NCBI GenBank assembly: GCA_900544335.1
Contig: UQUS01000041.1
Span: 1-6,488 of the forward strand
Direction: 5' to 3'
From: an uncultured Sutterella sp.
GTDB taxonomy: Bacteria > Pseudomonadota > Gammaproteobacteria > Burkholderiales > Burkholderiaceae_F
Length of the DNA stretch: 6,488 nt
Below, one piece after another: positions 1 through 5,321 of this stretch. How positions within the stretch are numbered: the first letter of the stretch is position 1; every line of letters starts with the position of its first letter. The position numbers and the translations under genes were made by a program. Below the pieces are notes generated by a model that was not told the origin of the DNA, searched no databases, and saw nothing but the letters and a program-made list of their open reading frames with translations.

Positions 1-765
1 GTCTTCGATTCCCGGAACCATCGGCGGCGGAACGTTTCCGCGACCGAACCCTTCAATCACAATGCCCTGAACGCCTTGACTGACAGCAAAATCGATGTAG
101 TCGCGTGTCGATCCTGTCATGCACTTGATAACGTCGACTCGGGCTGTCAGTGCCTTGGGAGCAAAGCGCTTGACGCCGAGCGGTTTGCGACGGAAAACGA
201 TTTTATCCAAATCCACATAGCCGACAGGACCCCACCAAGGCGACTGGAACGTCGCGGGATTTGCCGAGTGTGTCTTCATCACTTCGCCCGGTGCATGGAG
301 CGTTTCATTCAGGCACACGAGAACACCCATACCGACGGTTTCTTGGGACGCCGCAGCCTTCACCGAGCAAAGGATATTCATGGGGCCATCCGGGCTCGTA
401 TCGCCTGCCCCGCGCATCGCCGCCGTGCAAACAATCGGCTTAGGATTCCGATGCAGTAAATCCAAGAAGAAACTGGTTTCTTCCAAGGTATCCGTCCCGT
501 GTGTGACAATGGCGCCGGCAACATCATCACGCTCTAAGGCCTTTTCAATTGCCACACTTAAATCCCACATGTTCTGCGGTGTCATGCCCGGAGAAGCAAT
601 ATTGGAAAACTGAACGAATTCCAGAGGGGCCACGTCGCCGAGCCCCGGAACGGCAGCGGCCAAGTCTTCGCCCGTGCACGCCGGAACGAGTCCGTGCTTA
701 GCCGGGTCATACTTCATGGCAATCGTGCCGCCGGTAGCAAAAACCATCACTTTCTTATCAATCAT
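1..765 (-). CDS. L-asparaginase (type II-like, no signal peptide), 3' part beyond window
   Basis: The enzyme hydrolyses L-asparagine to L-aspartate and ammonia. My translation of the reverse strand gives 255 uninterrupted codons to the left edge; the family is usually about 320-350 residues, so the C-terminal quarter lies outside. The first family signature, TGGTIA, is at residues 11-16, with Thr14 as the expected nucleophile. The second, THGTDT, is at 88-93, with Thr91-Asp92 as the second triad. Lys164, in a VMKTH context, matches the catalytic lysine, and an AMRGAGDTSPDGP stretch at 116-128 is also typical. The glutamate donated by the neighbouring subunit would lie outside the window. The ATG at 765 has GAGGAG five bases upstream. 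No signal peptide precedes the first strand, so a cytoplasmic enzyme is inferred, although the core looks more like type II than type I enzymes. The segment after TGGTIA has no obvious counterpart of the lid tyrosine (Tyr25 in E. coli AnsB). It is the last visible gene of the permease operon, 36 bases after its neighbour. Confidence 0.93.
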   Translation of the reverse strand, partial: MIDKKVMVFATGGTIAMKYDPAKHGLVPACTGEDLAAAVPGLGDVAPLEFVQFSNIASPGMTPQNMWDLSVAIEKALERDDVAGAIVTHGTDTLEETSFFLDLLHRNPKPIVCTAAMRGAGDTSPDGPMNILCSVKAAASQETVGMGVLVCLNETLHAPGEVMKTHSANPATFQSPWWGPVGYVDLDKIVFRRKPLGVKRFAPKALTARVDVIKCMTGSTRDYIDFAVSQGVQGIVIEGFGRGNVPPPMVPGIED

Positions 766-801
766 TTTTTCTCCTCGGGCGATGACCGATGGGTCTAAGC
801 C

Positions 802-2049
802 CTAAAAAACACCTTGTCGATTCAGTGCAACAAACGCATCGGAATACTTTTCACGAGCACGCTTTACCTCGCAGATAGCCTCCTTGCGACGTTCATTTAA
901 AAAGCCGACCGCCGTCAATATCGTATCGGCAAAGCGGTCGACATCGTCAAGCGTCAAGGTCGGATACACATCGGTTTCAAGCTCTTTATTCGGAACAAAA
1001 AGCGACAAACACCCGGTTGTTCCGGGAATCGCACCGACTCCGCCCATGACAGCGTGAACAGCGTCACTCATAAAGGTTATACCGCCCAAATCCTCACTGG
1101 CAAAGCGGTTAATTTGATAAGCAAGTTGAACTTTTTCAGCCGCCGTTTGCGCCCGTGATAACTTCTCGGCGAGTTCTTTTAACTGCTCCCCCATTTTCTG
1201 AGTTAAAGAGCGCATGGCATCGGGGCTTCGCTTGAGTAGTTCGCGCGGAAAAAGAATCGGATAACCGAGTTTTTGAGCAGAGGCAACAAGGCACTCGCTG
1301 ACCGTCACGTTATCGTCCCCGCGATAGGCCCGCGTGACAAAAGTCGGGGTGTCGATTGTCGAAGAAATCGGCACGGCACACACCTTGCCCTCGACCAAAA
1401 TCGTTGGAAGTACGTCTAAGCCAAAGCGTTGCATCAAATCGGCTTTCCCGGCCAAATTGACGTTACCCTCGATGTCTTCGTTCGGACCGATTCCGCCTTC
1501 TGTGGCATTGACGACGGCCAGAATCGATACGTCGATGCCGTCGACCGTAATGACGCCGCCAAGCAGGCGCCCGATATTGCCGGGAATGTGTTCCTCCCCG
1601 CCGATGAGTTGCGGAAAGTTCTTCGCAAAACTATCGACGGCCGCATTGGCAATTGCCGTTTGAAGGGCCACCGGAACTTCAAACGCTCCTTGTCCGAGCA
1701 TACGACCGAATGCGTGCACGGCATCGGCCTGCGTGGTAACGGCCGAAAGCCCTACGACGCGCTCACTTAACTCGGCCTCGGTCGGGGTTACGCCGCGACC
1801 TGCAGGCGCCCAAGCGCACCCTCCTGAGGCCGTGTGAACCGTAAATCCTCCGGCCTTTCCGACCGTCGGGGTGACCTTGTCGATTGTCAAATCCAATCCG
1901 GTTGCCCGTTCAAGAATCCGCAACAGAGCCGCCAGACCGCCCGAATCATCCTGAACGAATCCGCAATGGCTGTTGGCATGCCCGCACCCGGCATGACCGA
2001 CAATCCCTAATATGCCTTTTGAGGCTTTGCTCAATGAAACCTGCGCCAT
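802..2049 (-). CDS. Conserved-looking protein of unknown function, 415 aa
   Basis: I do not recognise this family. The reading frame extends to a TTG at 2079, but the ATG at 2049 has AGGAG five bases upstream and the TTG has no Shine-Dalgarno, so I place the start at 2049. No signal peptide or membrane span is visible, so it is probably cytoplasmic. Residues 18-38 form a dense Gly/His/Cys block (HAGCGHANSHC at 19-29, then QDD at 33-35 and GG at 37-38). It contains His19, Cys22, His24, His28 and Cys29, which look like metal-binding or catalytic residues. Other motif-like stretches are GGCAWAPAGRG at 76-86, NATEGGIGPNEDIEGN at 181-196 and GGVGAIPGTTG at 336-346. Residues about 275-315 are strongly helical and charged, and so is the stretch 385-405. 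Placement between a permease and an asparaginase suggests an enzyme acting on the imported compound. That role is inferred from neighbours only. Confidence 0.85.
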   Translation of the reverse strand: MAQVSLSKASKGILGIVGHAGCGHANSHCGFVQDDSGGLAALLRILERATGLDLTIDKVTPTVGKAGGFTVHTASGGCAWAPAGRGVTPTEAELSERVVGLSAVTTQADAVHAFGRMLGQGAFEVPVALQTAIANAAVDSFAKNFPQLIGGEEHIPGNIGRLLGGVITVDGIDVSILAVVNATEGGIGPNEDIEGNVNLAGKADLMQRFGLDVLPTILVEGKVCAVPISSTIDTPTFVTRAYRGDDNVTVSECLVASAQKLGYPILFPRELLKRSPDAMRSLTQKMGEQLKELAEKLSRAQTAAEKVQLAYQINRFASEDLGGITFMSDAVHAVMGGVGAIPGTTGCLSLFVPNKELETDVYPTLTLDDVDRFADTILTAVGFLNERRKEAICEVKRAREKYSDAFVALNRQGVF

Positions 2050-2054
2050 AAGCA

Positions 2055-2059
2055 CTCCT
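2055..2059 (-). promoter_or_regulatory. Shine-Dalgarno that decides the start of the unknown gene
   Basis: On the reverse strand AGGAG lies five bases before the ATG at 2049. The alternative in-frame TTG at 2079, ten codons upstream, has no purine-rich sequence before it. The shorter 415-residue protein is therefore preferred over a 425-residue one. Confidence 0.75.
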
Positions 2060-2108
2060 GCGTTTTCGTGGGCTTTCAAAGTGAGCTTGAGAAAACTGAC
2101 TTTGAGAG

Positions 2109-2140
2109 GAGCCTTGCCCGATAATTATCGAGCAAGACTC
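2109..2140 (-). other. Intercistronic RNA hairpin between permease and unknown gene
   Basis: Read on the transcribed (minus) strand, arms of 14 bases pair completely around an AAUU loop: GAGUCUUGCUCGAU with AUCGGGCAAGGCUC, counting two G-U pairs. On the plus strand these two positions become mismatches, so the structure fits minus-strand RNA. No U-run follows, so it is not a standard intrinsic terminator. It starts 13 bases beyond the permease stop codon. An mRNA-stabilising or processing hairpin, which could set different levels of permease and downstream genes, is the likeliest reading. A protein-binding palindrome (core CGATAATTATCG) is an alternative. Confidence 0.6.
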
Positions 2141-2153
2141 TAATCACAACCGA

Positions 2154-3434
2154 TTAGACAATCGTCAGAATCGCCGTGATGACAAAGGCCACCAAGCACC
2201 CTGAGAGAATCGAGGGACGTTGGAAGGCATTAGCCGATTTAAGGTCGCTACCCGGAATCACCGGAATCACCGTCGCGAGAGCCGCCACAGGACCACCGGT
2301 TAAGAAGTACTGAATCAGGGAAGCGCCGGACGCAGCCGCAAAGCACGCCGCAAACGGATCGGCACCGGTATGAAGAACAACCTGAAGCATCGGGACCAAG
2401 ACGGAAACCGAAGCCGCGTAGGACTGGGTCAAGAAACCCGTCAGGAACGCTACACCGAACAAAATCAGCACAGGCGAGACGGATAGAACCGGACCGACGG
2501 CATCGCTCATCGTCTGCACAAGCCCGATTTGCTTAATGACCGTGGACATGAAAAGAAAGCCGATGGTCGCAACAATCGGAGTCGCAATGAGCGAGACACC
2601 CTTCATCATTTGTTCTTCGCCCAAACGAGCCGGAACCTTCGCGAGCACCATGCACACGATAGCCGCCGCAAGACCGACAAGGAACACCGGGAAACCGGCG
2701 ATAAACCCGACGAGCAAGATGACAAACGGCAAAAAGGCGTTTACGGAACTTGTTGCATACTCACGGCTTTCAATCTGAGCCATGATTTTGGCGCGTTCTT
2801 CGGGCGTGATTTGCACACCGCGACGACGCATATCTGCGTTGCAGCGAACGGCAGAAACCGCAAAAATCGCCAAGCAAGCAATCAGACCGAGCACGTTAAA
2901 AAGCCCGAAACTGATACCGGCCGTCGCAATCAGCGCCACCTGTGTCGGATGCGTGAACCCGGCTAGGTTACCGATATGTCCGGCGTGTGCCTGAATACCG
3001 GCGCACTTGTTGGGATCGACTCCGAGACGCACGGCCGCCGGACCCGTAATCACAGCCGTAATCACAGGCTGCGTGAAACCGGTCAAAGCGCCGATGACGC
3101 CGGCAGCAATACCGCCTGCCGTGCACACGCCCGTACCGCCGCCGATCTTATTGCCGATGCGGACAATATCGCGAATGATGACATCCATGAAGCCCGTGGC
3201 CTGCATGATGCCGATGAAAAGCAAAATGCCCGTCATGTCGGCAATTACGGGATTTAGTCCGGAAATGACCATCTTGGAGATTGTCATCCCTTCCGCGCCG
3301 GCAACCGGGAACCCTGCCACGAGTGCGGAAATCGTGGCGCCGCAGATGGCCGTAATGTAAATCGGGGTTTTGCCCGTAATCATCAGTAGTAGTGTCAATA
3401 CCATGATAATTTGGGCGATTGCAGAAGCTGTCAT
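2154..3434 (-). CDS. Inner-membrane permease, ion-transporter superfamily-like (GntP/DcuC/citrate type), substrate unknown
   Basis: A 426-residue, very hydrophobic protein with about 11-12 predicted membrane segments, for example at 4-20, 24-45, 62-83, 103-130, 165-195, 232-264, 282-300, 320-338 and 405-426. A charged cytoplasmic loop at 197-228 divides it into halves. Each half carries a similar re-entrant-like stretch: TGFTQPVITAVITGPAA from 118 and TGFLTQSYAASVSVLVPML from 332. Length, glycine-rich hydrophobic repeats and two-fold layout resemble gluconate (GntP), C4-dicarboxylate (DcuC) and citrate carriers. I cannot name the exact family. A motif GHIGNLAGFTHPTQ at 152-165 may contribute to the substrate site. 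The ATG at 3434 has AAGGGAG eight bases upstream. It is the first gene of the operon ending in asparaginase, so an amino acid, amide or dicarboxylate is a reasonable substrate guess. DcuA/DcuB-type carriers are known to neighbour asparaginase genes in some bacteria, but this protein is not evidently one of them. Confidence 0.88.
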   Translation of the reverse strand: MTASAIAQIIMVLTLLLMITGKTPIYITAICGATISALVAGFPVAGAEGMTISKMVISGLNPVIADMTGILLFIGIMQATGFMDVIIRDIVRIGNKIGGGTGVCTAGGIAAGVIGALTGFTQPVITAVITGPAAVRLGVDPNKCAGIQAHAGHIGNLAGFTHPTQVALIATAGISFGLFNVLGLIACLAIFAVSAVRCNADMRRRGVQITPEERAKIMAQIESREYATSSVNAFLPFVILLVGFIAGFPVFLVGLAAAIVCMVLAKVPARLGEEQMMKGVSLIATPIVATIGFLFMSTVIKQIGLVQTMSDAVGPVLSVSPVLILFGVAFLTGFLTQSYAASVSVLVPMLQVVLHTGADPFAACFAAASGASLIQYFLTGGPVAALATVIPVIPGSDLKSANAFQRPSILSGCLVAFVITAILTIV

Positions 3435-3486
3435 CTGTATTTCTCCCTTCCCTCTGGAAACCCGAATGCAACCGGATTTCCGTCGG

Positions 3487-3504
3487 AACTTTAGTTATTA
3501 AGTT
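3487..3504. repeat. Inverted repeat AACTT-N8-AAGTT
   Basis: AACTT at 3487-3491 and AAGTT at 3500-3504 are perfect reverse complements separated by eight bases. It lies in the probable leader of the permease gene. The next inverted repeat has the same 5-8-5 geometry and its centre is 24 bases away. Short arms in AT-rich DNA can arise by chance, so this is weak alone. Confidence 0.35.
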
Positions 3505-3510
3505 ACGAAC

Positions 3511-3528
3511 GAACCAATCCTCCGGTTC
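3511..3528. repeat. Inverted repeat GAACC-N8-GGTTC
   Basis: GAACC at 3511-3515 and GGTTC at 3524-3528 are perfect reverse complements eight bases apart, just downstream of the proposed -10 element for the permease promoter. On the minus-strand RNA the loop exposes GGAGG. It could be an operator or a small leader hairpin; the sequence does not separate these. Confidence 0.4.
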
Positions 3529-3550
3529 ATTTTGATTTTATATGGAGAAA

Positions 3551-3570
3551 CAGCACAAAACAGCACAAAA
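3551..3570. repeat. Perfect tandem repeat of a 10-bp unit (CAGCACAAAA x2)
   Basis: Two identical head-to-tail copies of CAGCACAAAA follow each other exactly, and a partial third copy (GCAG) follows. The period matches one DNA helical turn, so both copies present the same face. The repeat lies just upstream of the TATAAA-like element of the permease operon, at roughly the -25 to -45 position. This suits an activator or repressor site and also supplies -35-like TTGTGC on the minus strand. Confidence 0.6.
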
Positions 3571-3576
3571 GCAGCC

Positions 3577-3590
3577 CTTGTTCTTTCAAG
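3577..3590. repeat. CTTG-N6-CAAG palindrome, copy 1
   Basis: CTTG at 3577-3580 and CAAG at 3587-3590 form a 14-base inverted repeat upstream of the proposed permease promoter. A second element of the same form lies at 3644-3657, with centres 67 bases apart. Such dyads resemble dimeric repressor or activator sites; no regulator gene is in the window to assign it to. Confidence 0.4.
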
Positions 3591-3643
3591 TCATTGTTTT
3601 TAGGGGGTTCTCCGAAAGTCTTATGCAAAAACGCGATAATTTA

Positions 3644-3657
3644 CTTGCAAAAACAAG
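3644..3657. repeat. CTTG-N6-CAAG palindrome, copy 2
   Basis: It has the same outer arms as the element at 3577-3590, with an A-rich spacer (CAAAAA). It sits in a run of repeated TGCAAAAAC words (3624-3632 and 3646-3654, 22 bases apart), and another CAAAAAC occurs at 3667-3673. Spaced A-tracts may also bend the DNA. Confidence 0.35.
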
Positions 3658-3735
3658 AACTTAACACAAAAACAGAGAGTTATGAAGGAAGCCGTCGAAC
3701 CGAGACCCAAAGCCCCGTTCCGACCGCTAAAATTA

Positions 3736-5130
3736 TCATTTCCGAAAACCGCCGAGCAGAGCCGAAAGAGGCGCTGCTTTCTTCTTGGGGCGCATCTCGG
3801 AGATGCTCGAAGTCTTTTTCTCCGAAACCTTTCCCGAAGGCTCATAGGGCGCATCGAAAATCGGGTCGTACGGCGCCTTGGGAAGCGGTGTGGCATACGG
3901 CGTAACTCTCCCTTCACAATCGGCATCACGCATAGCACGCCGAGTCCGCGCATAGCGGGATTTTTCGGGAATCTCGAAGTCAACTGGTGAAAACTTTTGT
4001 TTGGTCAGTTGCTCAATCGCACGGACCGCATGACCTTCTTCTTTAGAGGCCAGCATCAACGCCAGGCCCTTGGCCCCGGCGCGTCCCGTGCGACCGATAC
4101 GGTGCACGTAATCTTCGGCAACGTACGGAACGTCGAAATTGATGACACAGGGGAGTTGCGCGATATCCAGCCCGCGCGCAGCCACGTCGGTTGCCACAAG
4201 AATCTTGCAGGCTCCGGACTTAAAACGCTCGAGCGTTTGCATGCGCTCTTCTTGGGATTTATCGCCGTGAATATCTTCGGCGGCAAGCCCCTCTCGCACC
4301 AAGGTACGTGTCAAGCGTCTGCAGACTAACTTGGAGTTCACAAAGACCAGAACGGGCTCCAAGGACGGCTGCGCACCGTATCCGTTTTTCAGAAGTTCAA
4401 TGAGGGCATCGGACTTGCGGTCCTCTCGGACAGCCAGAAGCACCTGCTCGACAGTCTCGGCAACAGAGTTTTCACGAGCCACTTCCACGTAAACGGGATT
4501 GACAAGAAAGTTCTTGGCGAGCTTTTTGATTTCCGGCGAGAAGGTCGCGGAGAACATCAGGTTCTGACGCTTTTTCGGCAGTAACTTAAGGATGCGCGAA
4601 ATGTCCGGCAAAAAGCCCATATCGAGCATGCGGTCGGCTTCATCGAGAATCACGATTTGGACCTGAGCTAGATTGACCGTTCGTCCTTCGACATGATCTA
4701 AAAGACGCCCCGGCGTTGCCGTGAGAATTTCAACTCCACGAAGGAGTTCGGCTTGCTGCGGCTTAATGTCCACGCCCCCAAAAACAACACCAACACGCAG
4801 GGGCGTATTTTTGGCATACGCTTTTAAGTTGTCGTTGACCTGATCGGCCAATTCCCGTGTCGGCGTCAAAATGAGCACGCGAACCGGGTGACGAGCCGGA
4901 GAAACCGACGTGTTAGCCTCAGGTAAAACTCGCTCTAATGCCGGAAGTCCGTAACCGGCTGTTTTGCCGGTACCGGTCTGAGCCGCCCCCATGACGTCTT
5001 TACCCTGCAGAACGGCAGGAATGGCTTTCACTTGGATGGGGGTCGGCGTGACATACCCCATTTGAGAGATGGCCGAGTCAATCCGGGGATCGAAATGAAA
5101 CGACTCAAAGGTAACTGATTTTTCAGACAT
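3736..5130 (-). CDS. rhlE: ATP-dependent DEAD-box RNA helicase, RhlE type
   Basis: A 464-residue cytoplasmic RNA helicase that unwinds short RNA duplexes using ATP; RhlE-group proteins act in ribosome assembly and RNA turnover. All motifs are intact: Q motif (phenylalanine near 11-13, GYVTPTPIQ at 25-33), motif I AQTGTGKT at 50-57, Ia PTREL at 90-94, GG at 118-119, Ib TPGR at 139-142, II DEAD at 163-166 and III SAT at 194-196. Motif IV is near 261-267, V (ATDVAARGLD) at 313-322 and VI (HRIGRTGR) at 343-350. IHGDKSQEER at 287-296 is typical of RhlE. The tail after about 385 is basic and low-complexity, ending in SALLGGFRK, as in many relatives that bind RNA through it. The ATG at 5130 fits the family N-terminus. 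It has no recognisable Shine-Dalgarno, and the 3' end of a tRNA is only 14 bases upstream, so co-transcription with the tRNA is likely. Confidence 0.95.
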   Translation of the reverse strand: MSEKSVTFESFHFDPRIDSAISQMGYVTPTPIQVKAIPAVLQGKDVMGAAQTGTGKTAGYGLPALERVLPEANTSVSPARHPVRVLILTPTRELADQVNDNLKAYAKNTPLRVGVVFGGVDIKPQQAELLRGVEILTATPGRLLDHVEGRTVNLAQVQIVILDEADRMLDMGFLPDISRILKLLPKKRQNLMFSATFSPEIKKLAKNFLVNPVYVEVARENSVAETVEQVLLAVREDRKSDALIELLKNGYGAQPSLEPVLVFVNSKLVCRRLTRTLVREGLAAEDIHGDKSQEERMQTLERFKSGACKILVATDVAARGLDIAQLPCVINFDVPYVAEDYVHRIGRTGRAGAKGLALMLASKEEGHAVRAIEQLTKQKFSPVDFEIPEKSRYARTRRAMRDADCEGRVTPYATPLPKAPYDPIFDAPYEPSGKVSEKKTSSISEMRPKKKAAPLSALLGGFRK

Positions 5131-5144
5131 GCAAACGCGACAAA

Positions 5145-5221
5145 TGGTAGGCCCAGCTGGACTCGAACCAGCGACCCAGGGATTATGAGTCCCCTGCTCT
5201 AACCAACTGAGCTATAGGCCC
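5145..5221 (-). tRNA. tRNA with CAU anticodon, probably tRNA-Ile2 (lysidine type)
   Basis: A 77-base cloverleaf with encoded CCA. The acceptor arms GGGCCTA and TGGGCCT pair fully if G1-U72 and U6-G67 wobbles are allowed. The anticodon stem is GGGGA/TCCCT with loop CTCATAA (CAU), and the T-stem GCTGG/CCAGC is perfect. Three CAU tRNAs exist in bacteria. The initiator is unlikely because the stem lacks its three G-C pairs next to the anticodon loop and position 11-24 is C-G. C4-G69, C5-G68 and the G27-U43 wobble match the published recognition features of TilS, which converts C34 to lysidine so that the tRNA reads AUA as isoleucine. The body from the anticodon to the T-arm also closely resembles E. 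coli tRNA-Ile2. Elongator tRNA-Met remains possible. It is followed after 14 bases by the helicase start. Confidence 0.93.
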
Positions 5222-5321
5222 GTTTATTCGTTGTTTTAAAAGGTGCGTCATTGTAACCGAACGACAACAAGCTGCGCTATCCTATGGGGCGAAATCACCT
5301 CTTTACTCAAAGGAGCAGGCT
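5222..5321. promoter_or_regulatory. Divergent promoter region between the CAU tRNA and the 267-aa gene
   Basis: Transcription of the tRNA/helicase unit (leftward) and of the 267-residue gene (rightward) must start here. Leftward, TACAAT (plus strand ATTGTA at 5250-5255) is a good -10 candidate, about 28 bases before the tRNA and followed by a GC-rich GACGC. No convincing -35 box is seen. Rightward, TATCCT at 5278-5283 is a weak -10; TTGTAA at 5251-5256 is 21 bases away, too far for a standard pair. Placement is therefore tentative. Confidence 0.35.

Larger units (their letters stand above)
3435..3735. promoter_or_regulatory. AT-rich intergenic regulatory region upstream of the permease operon
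   Basis: No credible gene fits here; small frames lack Shine-Dalgarno sequences and overlap the helicase in a shadow frame. On the minus strand a TATAAAAT stretch (3535-3542) is a possible -10 region, with TTGTGC elements in the tandem repeat upstream. The best pairing, TTGTGC (3563-3568) with CATATA (3539-3544), leaves 18 bases, so the promoter is plausible but not strong. The leader would be about 95-100 bases. The region also holds a tandem repeat, two CTTG-N6-CAAG palindromes and two 5-N8-5 inverted repeats, listed separately. Eleven bases after the helicase stop a weak imperfect stem-loop (3694-3724) without an adjacent U-run may end helicase transcription; no good terminator is seen. 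Confidence 0.55.

Noticed and set aside
76..459. Plus-strand 127-residue reading frame opposite the asparaginase
   Set aside because: The opposite strand encodes an asparaginase with intact catalytic motifs; this frame is its shadow and has no ribosome site.
2050..2079. TTG-initiated extension of the unknown gene by ten residues
   Set aside because: No Shine-Dalgarno precedes the TTG, whereas the ATG at 2049 has AGGAG at five bases. The extension overlaps that ribosome site.
3505..3525. Possible leader peptide after GGAGG in the permease leader
   Set aside because: The only nearby start-like codon (TTG) is two bases from the purine run and the frame stops after four codons (TTG GTT CGT TCG TAA).
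3551..3570. Start of a CRISPR or larger satellite array
   Set aside because: Only two 10-bp copies exist, directly abutting with no spacers, and the unit does not recur elsewhere in the window.
3594..3990. Small reading frames on both strands at the helicase 3' end and adjoining intergenic region
   Set aside because: They lie largely inside the helicase coding sequence in other frames, lack ribosome sites and have low-complexity, shadow-like compositions.
5145..5221. Initiator tRNA-fMet as identity of the CAU tRNA
   Set aside because: The anticodon stem ends in A31-U39 rather than three G-C pairs, the D-stem has C11-G24, and 1-72 is a G-U wobble rather than a C-A mismatch.
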